Shown piece by piece: positions 26,851 through 39,526 of a stretch of DNA of 64,000 bases. Position 1 is the stretch's first letter, and every line of letters starts with the position of its first letter. The stretch comes from Beaufortia kweichowensis. Its lineage: Eukaryota > Chordata > Actinopteri > Cypriniformes > Gastromyzontidae. Both the position numbers and the translations under genes were made by a program. Below the pieces are notes generated by a model. The model was given only the letters and a program-made list of their open reading frames with translations. It did no database searches and had not been told where the DNA came from. The DNA lies in the NCBI GenBank assembly GCA_019155185.1, contig CM032804.1, positions 11,187,992-11,251,991 on the forward strand, in the 5' to 3' direction.

Positions 26851-29800
26851 TTAGTTGTCCTCATCATCAAACTTCACATTGGCATCATCTGCATCCAGCT
26901 GCAAAAGAGTGACATAACGTGAAGTAACAACGTACAGTAAACCAGACAGTCCTGTGATATGTGATATATGTGCATATGATATGGTATATGACATCATAGC
27001 AAAATTCTGTGTTAAATTGGATTATAACCATCGCTAACTATTAATTATAAAATGCCAAAAACTATAATATTTAAATTACTAGGCATATTTTTTATATATA
27101 AATGTAGGTATTTATAAGTGCAGATATTAAATAAGTGATAAAGGGTTAATATAAAGTATCAGTTTTGGCTATACATAAGATACTTACGCATTTCATCTCC
27201 ATGACAGTAAAGAGACGACCGGTCATGAGCATTCGCAGAGGGATAGTGAGGATTAGGATAAATGGCAAAGCAAGTGAAAATGCACTAGATTTCACCACCC
27301 AAAGAATCGCCAAGCACATGACCTGGATCAAAGTGTATAGGTGCATGTGCATAGTTGGCACCTGTAGAGAAACAGAAGGAGAGATCTGTGGATCTGATGG
27401 ATAGACATAGAGACAAAAATGTGGACACTCATGGATTACAGGTATGTCTGAGCCCCTTAACTTTATTAAGGACTAATCTTAATGTTTATGTAACCAAAAT
27501 TGGGCCCTATTTTTCAACATGATATTGCCCTCTGCACAAAAAAGCTCTATAAATGAATGATTCATGGATGAACTGGAATGTTGACTGTAAGCCAGGCCCC
27601 ATTATTCAGAAATAATGCCTGACCTCACCACAGCCATCCAAAAGCCTTCCAAGACCAAAGGCTATGATTTTGAAGTTAAGTGCTCAAGACACACATATGG
27701 TTGTAGGGAATGCAGTACAGATGTTCTGCAGTTTCTTATTAAAATATCTTACATGATTGACAAATGGAACAGATGGATGATGCTTTTTTGGTGTAATGAG
27801 GAGAAGCATGCGGTCCCAAAGCTGGATGCCACTCAGTGAAGTGATACCCATATAGAGGAAGATTCCAAACAGAGCAGTCATAGGGATCATCTTCAGGATA
27901 GGCTCCATCAGAATGGAGGCCCCTGCGAATAAAGTATATATTATTATACTATATATTTTCATGTTTTACAATATGATCTGTAATAGCTGTGGCTTGTGTT
28001 GTTTGTTTACACATTTAATGTCACTACAACAAAGAAAGATGGAACTTACCAACCAATACCGCCACCAAAATTCCACTGACCCTCTGTTCTAACACCCGCT
28101 CAATCTGTGGTCTGGTGCCTTTGGTCATGACAGTGAGGGCGTTGGCATGGGTCACAGATCTCACTGTAGCAGCACTAAGCCAGGGGACACCGAAGATAGA
28201 GCCGACTCCACCCAGGAGCACCAGAAGGAGAAGGTCAAAATGGAAACCAGAGCCCTTTACCATTTTTCTCTCAGGTTTACTCACAATCAGCCTGGATGGG
28301 TGGAAAATGTTAACAGATTAAACCAATGGCATAGCAACAATTAAATCTTAATGATCTTGAGAATAAAGAATCTAGCATCTACACCCAAGAGTGTTACTGC
28401 TACTGTTATATTTGAATATCTTTATAAGTAAGGCACTCACGTGGTGATTTGGGACTCAAGGAAAATAAGGATGAACACCAGTAAGGCAGGAACAAAACAG
28501 GCAAACATCATCCAGACTGGGAAAGGCTCCTTCTCGCCCAGTGGATTGATGATCCATCCTCTGACATTGGGATTGGACACGGTCAGACCCTTTGGCACCA
28601 CCAGTTTCTAAAGCAAAATAAGAAACAAACATATTTACCATGACCTTGCTTTGATATTTTTTTAAAGTCATGATTCAAGCAATCTTAGTTCATTTATGAG
28701 TTCGAGACATCAGAGCAAAAGAGAGCATTTTTATGCACATCCAACAGTGGATATTATTCTAACCTGAGTATAGGCATCCTTAATGCTGATATCCACAGCG
28801 ATCATGAAGAAGATGGCGATAGGAACGCCGAAATCTCCAATCATCCGACGGATCTGATGACATAAAGTGTTTTAATATTACCCATGCCTAAAATATTAGC
28901 TTTTATTTTATTAAGTACTTCTAGTAAAGATGATACACTATGCAAAATATTACACTATACTGTAAAAAAACTCTGCTATGCTATGACAAGAATCTTGCTA
29001 TGATACATGCTATGACAAGAATCTTTGTTCATATGGCCACAATCCAACTCGCTAACACGGGTAACAATTTGTGCTTTAAACATGGTTAAAATACACAACC
29101 TACTGGTAATTACCGGTAGATGTATTTTTTTGCAGTAGTACTGCTTATAATATAATTTTTAAGGAACGTGCTGTTGTGGTACAGACTAAGCAGTATAAGA
29201 GTTCTCAAATTAACAGGGCATACTTACAGGGCCAGGGAGGAAGACTCCAGTTTTAAATCCACGCAGAAAGTATGCAATGAAGAAACAGCCAAACATAAGG
29301 CACATGGAGAGCAGAGCTGTGTTGGGGTACGCCCTCTCTATTACTTCATGGTGCTCGGTAATATTGCCATCAGAATGTTTAGTGATGTTGACCTTTTTAA
29401 CAGGGTGAAAGGGGTCCTCCATGCTCTCGTTTAAATGATCGTAGTTCAGAATCAAAGGGTGTGCGTTGAAAATCTAAAGGGTTAAAAAGGGTTTAATATA
29501 TGCTCTGAAAAAATTCTGTAATTAGTCTTTGTGCATGTGTGGAACCATGCGTACCCTAATGAGCTTAGCAAATGTCTCGTAGATGAAAATGAGAGAAATC
29601 AAGATGGAGAAGATCTCCTGGGTGAAGCGCGAGATGAAGCGAACGAGGAAGCTCCCTTCTACCGCCATGATCACCACCACAATGATGATCAACCACATGC
29701 CCACCCAGACACGGCCCACGATGTACTCGAAGCCATTAGACTTGCAGAACTGAATAGGAAACATGTTTAGAGTTTAGATGCCTAAAATGACAGTTTTTTT

Positions 29801-32800
29801 AAATGATATTTATCACTGTAAAAGCATCACCTGAAAAAACGCCTCTTCAAACACCAACAAAGGACCCGTAAACCCAATGATCAGAACCGGCTGAGCCGCA
29901 AGCAGACAGAAGATGACACCCTGCACGCAGGTCGAGATCATCATCTCAGAAACTCCCATCATGTGCTCAGTCTTATCCGCTAGTATAAAGATCAGGATCA
30001 AAGACACAAAAAAGTTAATGTCTTTCTTTTAAAAAGATTTGAAAAGATTTTTACTTTGGAACAGGACGACTATAAAGATTGAACTATTTAACTATTTTCA
30101 CAGCATTTGAAAAAGATCAAATTTTAATGTGTAATTAGTAATTGCTTGCAGAGTATATACTCACCCAGCAGTCCTCCAAATGTAATAGCAGGAGAAAGGG
30201 CAGCAAAATAGATGAAGATGACAGCAGACAACACTTGAGGGTTTATGGCATCCGTGAAGTCGCTGAGGTAATGCTTGTAGCGACGTTTAATGTCTTTGAT
30301 CATACCGCCAAACGGATAGCCGGTACGGGCCAATGGATCCTCCCGGGGCTTCTCGGGTCCAGTTGGGACTTAACAAACAAGTAAATGTAATACAGTTAAT
30401 TACATTTCAGAGATCAGACTAGGACAGAAATTTGCAGAACATGATTAAAATGTTGAGGTGAGATGTAAGCAAGTGACCTCAAGTAAAGGCCTTTACTTGT
30501 CACCAAATTGGTAATCATTTTAAACTTGAGAAGAACACTGAATTTAAATTTTTAAAGTGGATTCTGTAATCATGACTAGTTTAATATTGAATATGTGGAA
30601 TTTTTGGCATTTTCTTTGCTGATTTTGGGGAAAATACATGTAAATGATGTAAAATGTATTGACATTACTAAAGCATGATAAAATTAGCCAGTATAATTAA
30701 TAAACAAACACAAATGGGTATGTGCTGATCTCTGTGTTTAGCATTTGAAGTTTAATTTGAACTTGGCCTTATATCTGACAAAAACCCCTCATTATCCTAT
30801 AAAACCTAACCTCGTCCCCCAACCATCAGTCGGGTGTCATATGGGCGGACCCTCTCACGCAACATCTTCTTTTGGAAGTTGATGATTGGCTTGAGCATAA
30901 CCTCATCCTGGATTTCTGTGGGTGGGATTACAATGCTGCAGTCCATGAAATCTGCAATGGCATCAGTCAGATCCTTCTCATTTGTGGCCAAGTAAGCCTC
31001 CAGAGAGAACACCTGTCAGTCGATACGGGTTGAAGATGTTATAACAGGTATAGTCATTTAATTTACATTTGATTCTATTTTATTCAAATCAAATTGAACC
31101 TCTTTATTTCTTCCTTACCCAGTCAGCCATCAGTGTCGCCATGGCTCGGCCGCTCTCATGGTAATCCAGACCGCTGTGACTGGGACCCACCAGGAAGAAG
31201 ACAAAGCGAACTGGGATCGGAGCTTCCAAAACTCCATCCATCACCACTGAATCCCGCAGACGTGCAAACGCTACCACTGGTTTCTGAAGGTTCTCCACCA
31301 CGCCTTAAGAAAGACAAGAGCATTAAACATACTGGATTGGAAATTAGATGATAAATCTCACAGAATAAAAAAATACGTTCTCTCACCTGATAAAACAACA
31401 GAGGCCTCCACACGATCAACCATGTCTCGCTGAAAAACAAAACCATTAAAAATCAGTACTGGAGATTGACAAAGCAACATGCTAAAAAAGGATGGATGGA
31501 TGTGCATGGATGGAGGAAATGTTACCTGTTTGGTGACTGAGAATGTTTGCATCTCGATGTCTCCAGCACCAGAAGGTGAAGTATCCTCCAATTGACTGTG
31601 AGGCAGAAGTAATGTACAATGACATGTCAATACCGCAAACACATTTACACAAATACAGACTTTTTTCTCTCAGAAAATAAGGGACTACAAAGACATGTAA
31701 TTTACCTGCGCTTGCGTTGCAGAATTGCCAGAAGAGCATCATGATCAGTGGGGCGAATCTCTTTTTTGAGCAGTAGTTGCTCCACCATCATCTGAGCAAT
31801 GCTTGCTAAGCTGCTATCATCAACATCCAAAAGCACCGCTCCTAAACACATACAAAGCATGGTAAATATTACAATATTACCAACATGAAATTCTATAATT
31901 GTGAAATCTTATTTGCTTCATGTGTGCATTTTGATGGTTCATGAATATAGTTTATCATCATTTATCACCAAAATAATGATTTAATCATCCATTAAATTTC
32001 CGTGCACATTCTCTTTTAGCATTTTTACACTTGAGGTGTGTAAAAGTATCTAAAAGACAGAAGAAAACTATTATTCCGTTTCTCACCTGTGCTCATGACC
32101 TTACGAAGCTGAATGAGGCTTTTAAAGGTGAGGTAGGAGATGTGGGAAGTGCCCCACTGTTGAGTGGTGGGACTAAAGTTCTCCTCATAACCCACCCAGC
32201 GTCCCATTTCCTGCCATATCTCTCCCTGAAGCTCGTTCAGCTCAACATACGCCTGATGTGGACCAACAAAATATTAGGTGTTTTGCAAAGAGATTACAGA
32301 TAATGTGAGTAAATGAATTAATGAATACAGCATGTATCACCTCTGCATCTCCTCTCTTGATGGCATTGGTGTTGGTATTTCGAGCAGCTGAAAGAGGAAA
32401 AGCGAAAGAATTAGGAAATAAAAGAAGTGATAGATGTGCTCCTTGCTTAATCCAGACTGTGATAGTTTACTGTTGTTAACTGGTCTGGTTTCTGAGGGTT
32501 TTTTGACAGCTTTTCATAATTAGGTGCTGAGCTAAACCAGTTGAGCACCAGTTTGGCAGACCAGCTTAAACAATCTAAAACCAGCAAGGTTTTGGGGTAT
32601 AAGGTGTTTTTTTTGTGTGTATGATAAACACACCCTCCAGGTCTCTATTGACGGTAAAACTCTGATTCGGCTCCTCTTCATTTTGCCTCATCTGCTCCAA
32701 GTCATAGCTGCCTTTGTTTCCCGCAGGTGTCCTGTAGAGGGCGACAGAGAGCAGACACTACAACACACAGTAAGGAATGAGGCGGTGTCCCAGCACAGCA

Positions 32801-33590
32801 CACTCACCAGATCTTATTCACCATAGGCCAGACTGAACTCCATCGTCTTACAAAGCGACTCAAGCCAACCCTGATACAAGAAACAAAAACCTCACACTGT
32901 CCAGCCCTCGCACTGACCTATGTCTTACCACAAGGGGGAGACATTTTTCTTTTGCTTTAACTTCCTACTGTAACCTTAATAACCGACTGTTTTTCTACTG
33001 TTTTCTTTTGAGAAAGAATTGTACAGAACATTAATCCTACAACACTCAATGTCAAATTCCAAAAAATAATCCTTTCTAATAACAATTAAAGGGTTGGGTC
33101 ATTGGCATAAAATAATTTATACCAAAAAAATATTCTAATTAGCTAAATATTTAAAAGGGTTGGAACTCTAATCAGCTTTTTTTGAGGACAACAGCATTTT
33201 GTTTATTTAAATAAATAAATAAATAAAAATGCATTAATAAACTAAAAAAACAAAACTTCCAGAGATTTTCATGTACTGTATGTTCCAACTGTAGTTGTGG
33301 CTTGAGAAATACAGTAAAGTGCAACTTTATTTGCATAATTCCTTTCTTTAGTGTATGTTGCATGTGAAGGACATACAATACTTACAAACTGAATGGAGAG
33401 GGTAGAGGTGACTCGCTGCCCTCATAGGATGTGTCATTGTCCTTCAGAAAGAGAGAGAAGGAGAGAGAGAGGCTCTATTTACTACACCTGTTAGGTAATG
33501 TATGAATATAACAATTTATTGTATGCAACCACTATATGTGCTATGAGATGTTCCTCTCACCCCTTCAAATGATACAGCGGCTTCCATCAT
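26851..33590 (-). CDS. slc4a1: Band 3 anion exchange protein, SLC4A1/AE1 (twenty coding exons)
   Basis: Electroneutral Cl-/HCO3- exchanger of the red-cell membrane. Exons 5' to 3': 33590-33561, 33441-33386, 32731-32634, 32387-32341, 32252-32087, 31841-31706, 31595-31526, 31429-31387, 31303-31119, 31012-30811, 30368-30165, 29979-29831, 29749-29555, 29473-29228, 28853-28764, 28607-28441, 28291-28050, 27922-27753, 27361-27188, 26898-26851. All phases agree: 905 residues (human 911). The cytoplasmic domain (about 1-345) includes [10 protein letters not shown] and [13 protein letters not shown]. The membrane domain starts after [17 protein letters not shown] and contains [36 protein letters not shown] and [17 protein letters not shown]. 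Three N-X-S/T sequons (NES, NIT, NIT) lie in the extracellular loop of exon 14. The protein ends [15 protein letters not shown], without the C-terminal extension of human AE1. The two shortest 5' exons are least certain. ubtf lies downstream on the same strand. Confidence 0.93.
32490..32605. repeat. Degenerate CCAG-type short repeats in slc4a1 intron
   Basis: Loose repetition of ACCAG/CCAGCTTAAA-like words on both strands, typical of fish intronic minisatellite-like debris. No other feature. Confidence 0.35.
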
Positions 33591-35330
33591 GTAGACTGTC
33601 TGAACTTTCTTCTCTCTGTCCCAGAACTTTCAGAAAATCTCACACATAACCTTCATTCACACACGAGTGACAGGAAAGGGAAAGGGAGAAAAACAACATA
33701 ACACAGTCAGATACTATAAGCACTAATCTGTTAAACAAAGTGTTTATTTTTCATTCATTCTTACATTACAGATATGCATTTGCATGTATACATACACAGT
33801 GTATTCAGGTTATTCATTATATCAGTTCCCTGGGAATCAATTCCACAACCTACCTGCTGAGCTACATGAACAATTTCTTCCGCATTAAGTATTTAGTATT
33901 TTAAGTATTTAGTTTACAAGTACACTCGTGCCAGAATTATTTGCATAAAATATAATAGCACAATAAACATATTTTATTTGCATAATGATATAGATTTGAG
34001 TAATTTTTAGTTTTTGATTAGCTAATTAAAAGATTAAGGAGAACAATATTTGTAGGTCAGGTTTTTTGTACAACTCAGTTTTCATGCATTTTAGAGGCTA
34101 TAATTTTAAGCTCACCCAACTGCCACATGGGCGTGTGAGACTGACAATTATCTAAAGAGTGAATGTCAATTGTGTGATAAGAAATGTTCTGTTCCTCACT
34201 TAGCACAGTGAGAGAAGCAGATAGAGTAGACCAGAGGACTGTGGTGAAGTCTTGACGTTGTCTGACTGTAACGGTTTAAACTACTTCTGAAAGCATTTAC
34301 ATCTGCTTCACAAGAAGTCAGATTACATACAAATGAATAAGAATATTAAACATATTGTGCTCTAAAATAAAAATGACTATAAAATGTGAAATATTATTAC
34401 CAAGTTAAAATGTATACAATTCTACATTCATTTGCCTGGTTTTTATTTGTGCTGATAACTCTTTCTTTCAATTAATTGTAAGAATATTACAAATAATTAA
34501 AGCAATTTGCCACCATGACTCTTTCATTAACTAATTTAGTTTAATTATTAAACCTCTGCTAATACAATATTAGGGCACAATACCACTTGGACATCCTAAA
34601 GTCGCTTTACATGAAACAGTCGTACTTCAAAATGTTCTTCACAGCAATGCCATAAAAGACCCATTTTTATTTTTGTTTCTAAAGAAACATTTTTCACTAT
34701 GAAGACCCTTTTGTGCTGTAGAAAGGTTCTACAGATGTTCTTTATGGAATCTTACCACCAAAAATGGGTCTTTTACGGCATGTCCACCAAAATACATCTC
34801 TTGTAAAAGAGGAACCACACATATTATATACATATAAATGAACCAAAAATTGTGCAACAATGCTTAAATTACACAACTTTAAAAACAGAATTTTTGTAAA
34901 GCTAAAAAATAAAATAATTTCTTTGTGTAATTTATACTGTTTACATAACCAATATGTTTGTCAAGAAAACCCAGTTTAAATCCAGATAACTAATTGCAGT
35001 TCAGTCTCAACTTCTTCAGTCTCAATTACGTATAATTTTGCCTACAACTCTGTCATCTAACTTCTTCCTGTAACACTTTACTCTTTGCTCAATTTCTGCT
35101 CTATGTAACAAAAGTTTAAAGAACCCTACTGCTCTTGAATTTACCTTAAGCATGAGTCCCTCTTCACAACAGACCACTGTCACATTCGCACCACTTTAAA
35201 GTCTGTCAATCCAAATACACCTTCTCATAAAAGCTAAATTTAACTGTCTCATAGCCGGACACACCCTTACCTGAGCCCAGGTGCTCCTGGCGGGTCTCTG
35301 TGCTGAGTTTCCGTGGCTACACTTGGAACG
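33591..35330 (-). other. slc4a1: slc4a1 5' UTR and first intron
   Basis: A non-coding first exon is likely at about 35,276-35,320. Read on the minus strand it ends CTCAG/GTAAGG, an excellent donor. The acceptor feeding the start-codon exon lies somewhere just above 33,590 (for example CTGAAAG near 33,630) and is not certain. The 1.6-kb intron holds a small inverted-repeat element at 34,649-34,779 and otherwise AT-rich sequence. Confidence 0.5.
34649..34779. mobile_element. Small MITE-like inverted-repeat element
   Basis: A 20-bp end at 34,649-34,668 (GCCATAAAAGACCCATTTTT) is matched in inverted orientation at 34,760-34,779 with one mismatch. The 131-bp unit has no coding capacity. Similar repeats with a GCCATAAAAGAACCATTTTT-like end are common in cyprinid genomes (from memory). 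Confidence 0.6.
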
Positions 35331-35520
35331 GCCAACTCAAGACTGACCTCAGGCCGATTCAAAAGGCTTGGGTGGGGGGGTGTAATGGAAAAAGAGAAAG
35401 AGACGTAAAGTCACGTAGTGCGCGGAAACCCAAAAAAAATTGACGCGCTTTGAGCATCCAGGGGTGGGAGGGGACGATAAGACACCAATAATCAGACAAA
35501 CAGCTTTATCAATGGGGCCA
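35331..35520 (-). promoter_or_regulatory. slc4a1: slc4a1 promoter with GATA-like and CACC-like motifs
   Basis: Upstream of the probable first exon there is GATAAG on the plus strand at 35,476-35,481 and TGATAA on the minus strand at 35,511-35,506. GT-rich tracts GGGTGGGAGGGG at 35,462-35,473 and GGGTGGGGGGG near 35,368-35,378 read as CACCC/CCCACC-like boxes on the minus strand. GATA1 plus KLF sites are the usual grammar of erythroid promoters such as SLC4A1; binding here is inferred, not shown. Confidence 0.45.
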
Positions 35521-36608
35521 CCTTAGAGCAGGAATACCCCAGCCCTTATACCACTCCCAAAAAACTGTTACCCCGTCTCACAGTGAGAAAAGAAAGCAGA
35601 AATGTTTGAGGCCTTTGCAAGCAGTTCTCAGTTACCTGGGGTGTTAAGTTAAGCTAATGTCTACATTCAACTAAACAAATGTGAATTGTGAACTTTATGG
35701 CAAGGTACAACCCCAAAAAATAGTAAACCTTGATCATGACCGTGCTGAAATGAGAGGAACCACCGTGTAAACATTTAATATGGTGCGCATCACATTAGCA
35801 GGGTAAAATAATCAGTAAACAACATCTTGCATTCTGACGTCAAGTTGTGTATTAGTCAGGGATTTCCTTCACATTAATATATACCCTTCAGTAGTGCTTG
35901 TGGGGGGTTTCCCCCTTCATGGCCCTCACATCGGTTTGATATGTCATCTTTTTCCGCTGAGTCACGGAAACACTGCTGCATCTTAGCCAATAAAAGTTTG
36001 CTTTACTAATTTATATCAACGTAATCGTTCTTCTAGCTTATTACATCTTACATAATCTTATAAACAAACCTACTAAAATCACCTCTTAGGTTCAGGTCAT
36101 TATCAGCAGACCGTACCATTGTGTTTTTATGGCTTACTACTTATTATTTTCATATTTAAAACTTATATAAACCTTAAATAAAAAAATCTGATTTTTAAAA
36201 ATAGGTCCATATTCATTAGGATATCAGACAACTGTTCATCACCCACACTTTCTAATAGGTTTAATAGAAAACCTTTTTAATTTTATTTGAAGTTTTTATT
36301 ATACATTTTTTATTTTATTATCTAGTTTTCCTTAAACACTTAATGCATTTGTTCTCTTTAAACACAGAACATTTCTTCATCTCTCCCTTTTTTCTGGGAC
36401 ATTTCTTACGGAAAATCTAAACTGACTTGATCAGTAAAATAACCACACGTTTTAAACAGATGTCTTAAAGTATTTAAATATGGTTCCACTTAGATTGGCC
36501 TTAGCAAGCTCAGTTAAAACTTGCTGTTAGTTGCTAGTTAATGCATGAACTAATGTTATCAAATACATTGTTATTGTATGTGTTATCCATATAGGTTATA
36601 TCTTATAT
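35521..36608. other. Intergenic, no gene recognised
   Basis: AT-rich sequence with no coding frame above 60 codons and no recognised element. It could contain distal slc4a1 regulatory sequence. Confidence 0.4.
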
Positions 36609-37113
36609 AAACCCGATTCCAAAAAAGTTGGGACACTGTACAAATTGTGAATAAAAACAGAATGCAATGATGTGGAAGTTTCAAATTTCAATATTTTATT
36701 CAGAATACAACATAGATGACATATCAAATGTTTAAACTGAGAAAATGAATCATTTTAAGGGAAAAATAAGTTTAAGTTTCAATAAGTTGATTTTAAATTT
36801 CATGGCATCAACACATCTCAAAAAAGTTGGGACATGGCCATGTTTACCACTGTGTGGCATCCCCTCTTCTTTTTATAACAGTCTGCAAACGTCTGGGGAC
36901 GTCTGTCTCAACTTTTTTGGAATGTGTTGCTCTCATGAAATACAAAATGAGCCAATATTTGGCATGACATTTCAAAATGTCTCACTTTCAACATTTGTTA
37001 TGTTATCTATATTCTATTGTGAATAAAATATACGTTTATGAGATTTGTAAATTATTGTATTCCTTTTTTATTCACAATTTGTACAGTGTCCCAACTTTTT
37101 TGGAATCGGGTTT
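36609..37113. mobile_element. Non-autonomous DNA transposon with ~48-bp terminal inverted repeats
   Basis: The left end at 36,609-36,656 (beginning AAACCCGATTCCAAAAAAG) and the right end at 37,065-37,113 are near-perfect inverted repeats. The internal motif AAAAAGTTGGGACATGGCCA and similar copies at about 36,822 and 36,910 echo the ends. The unit is about 505 bp. The 93-codon frame at 36,745-37,026 lies entirely inside and is not considered a host gene. This repeat type is widespread in teleosts (from memory); I do not assign a superfamily. Confidence 0.8.
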
Positions 37114-39044
37114 GTAATAAAACATCAATAAATAGCAAAGTGTAATAGTATAAAATAATAAGCTGATACTTTAGGTAGACCTGATAGATGTTGTGAGCCC
37201 AGTGGTGAAGAGTCTTAAAGATGCCATAAGTAAGGATGATTAAGGATGATTGTTGTCACTTGGTTCATTCCCAAGTGACAGAAACACTTCTGACATTCCT
37301 TTGGCCCATTAACACTGTGATCTTAAACAAGGAATGTTGCTCCAGGTCTGTACCTGTAATTAATAGGCTGTTGCCTTGGATAATAATGCAACTGAAGAAA
37401 AATGAAGAAAAGAATGTTGAGATTGCAGGGACACAAGCAAAGTGCATAATATACATACTGTAAAATATAAACATAAAATACTACCAATAAAATAAAAATA
37501 ATGTAACAATAAGAGTCAATATGTGATTTATTAAATGTTATATTAAAATATCATAAAGACCACATGAGGAAGAGTTCACAGTTGTATGCCAGATGGTTTA
37601 TATTGTCATGCCATCTGGGATATAGGGAATGATTAAAGTCCTTTGGCACACACACAACTGATCCTATGACTACAGACACTGTTTCAGAAGAGTAATTAAT
37701 GTTCAGGTTTGTAGTGATGAGACCTATTAAACAGTATCTCCAGAGAGGGCATTACATGGACCTGTGATCATTAAATATAACACACATGCCTAGAGGCAAA
37801 ACTGAGTTGGAAAGGAGGAGTTTACTTTTTATAGTGTGTCCGTGTATACAGTATAAATCCTAAAGCAGATTTTCTGTGACTTTCTAGGAGTTTAATACCT
37901 CAAACTTTGGTTTGTGTTTGTTGTTGTCCATAGTACGTTTAGTTTATAGTTATGGGTGTAAATATTTTCAGTGCTGATGATTCACTTTGATCACTTTTAT
38001 TTACTAAATGATGCATTATGAAACCTAAAATTGGGTGATAAAAATTATTTTCAGAAGTATGTAGAAGAAAAATATGTTGAAACATCCTGATAAATATTAA
38101 GAAAAACAGTTACATTTACACACTTAAGAACTATAATTTGGATTAGAAACACATGTGTAATATATTAGGTATTGTAGTAATTAGTGTTGATAATTACATT
38201 TTTTATAATGCTTTTTATAAAATTAACAATATGTTAAAGTGTTTGTGTGACACCAGTGTTCATACTATAGTGCATATATGACATTGTACAGCACTGTGTG
38301 TAGGTGTGTCCCTCCTGCAGTCTCTGGTATTTTATGATAAAACACAGCAACTTGAATGCTCAATGATAACCATGCCAGCCTGAAGGACACACACAGACTA
38401 TCACCAGCTGCTTTGAGGGCGTTCACACGTCTGTAACGTTTTAAAAAATAACAGTGCACTGAACTTATATTATCCACATATTATCTTTTCATCAATTACC
38501 ATGGAAGCACAATTATCACATTGTAAATTCAGTTTTCAGTCATTATGTTTGTAATATACATTAAACGCAAACTCTTTACTGATGTGTTGAAGTGTCACAT
38601 ATGAAGCTGAACTCAAGTCACACAAGTATTTTATGTAGAATTTTAAAATGTATCACCTGACTTAATAATAAATAATAATCTCATAAGTTATACTCTTGTT
38701 GTAGTTGTTACTGCTGGCAAAAATAGTTATTTGTAATAAGTATTGTTTTTTTAACATTATTTGTATCAGAGTTTTCTTGAAAATCTCTTTTAGGATTTTA
38801 ATTTACTCTATATTCTTTTCATGTATGAACGAAAAGTGGCAATGCAAAGTGCCATCTAGTGTTAGTCAATATGATTGACCATCTAAAAGCCTTTTAAATG
38901 AAATAATGTATATTTTTACTAGGTAATTTAACAAACCTTTAATGCACTATAATATGACAATATTTTATAAATATTTTAACCCTTATCTCCTAACAACCCA
39001 TACAAATATGAAAAACAAACTTTCAGAAAACATGACATTTAGTG
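37114..39044. other. Intergenic, no gene recognised
   Basis: AT-rich; short frames on both strands show no family resemblance. The right end approaches the 3' end of the first selenoprotein gene. Confidence 0.4.
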
Positions 39045-39341
39045 TTTATTTTCTTCAATATTAATCACAAAAATAAATTTAAATGCAATTAGCCAATTAT
39101 CATTGAGCGTATTAAATCAACAAGACAAAGTTTTAGTACTATGATGTCAATGAATTGATCAGTTTTTAGTTACAGGAACTAATATCTGTCTCCATACCTT
39201 TTACTATAATTAATTTAAATATCATTAATAAAATATTACCGTCAGTATTATTTTAAAACAATTTCAATTTGATAACTTTCAACAAATTATGAAAACTGTT
39301 CTTCACTGTCTTCTTTATCACTCTGCTTCAGGTTTAGTTTT

Positions 39342-39403
39342 CTGGACTTATGTCTCATACTATAACATTTGACCTTTGAGCTACAGCAATCATTTACGTC
39401 CAA
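39342..39403 (-). promoter_or_regulatory. SECIS element of the first selenoprotein W2 gene
   Basis: On the minus strand, 124 nt after the stop codon, the sequence folds as a SECIS. Basal helix: UUGGAC (39,403-39,398) pairs with GUCCAG (39,347-39,342). The non-Watson-Crick core has 5' AUGA at 39,393-39,390 and 3' UGA at 39,357-39,355. Above it, UGCUGUAGC pairs with GUUAUAGUA over nine base pairs, counting G-U. An unpaired AAA lies at 39,377-39,375 in the apical loop, 12 nt after the UGA of the core. This is the conserved geometry needed to recode UGA as selenocysteine. Worked out by hand, not by software. Confidence 0.75.
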
Positions 39404-39526
39404 CAAACTTTGCCTGGAGTAGAATAATAAAGGAGACAGCAAAACAGCCTTAAAATAAATCAGACATCGCTCAGGGGTGTGACCTCCGCTCATCTCAGTT
39501 GGTTATGATGATCTGAAATCAAGGTG

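Noticed and set aside
32810..32845. A minus-strand ATG followed by a donor-like GTGAAT that could have been an slc4a1 start exon
   Set aside because: The exon would end in the wrong phase for the following exon, whereas 33,590-33,561 plus 33,441-33,386 joins in correct phase.
36745..37026. 93-codon frame as a possible host gene
   Set aside because: It lies entirely inside the 36,609-37,113 inverted-repeat transposon and shows no domain.
39354..39526. Alternative SECIS folds, for example around 39,480-39,500 with ATGAGCGG
   Set aside because: Core-to-core distance too short and the arms do not pair; the fold at 39,342-39,403 is far better.
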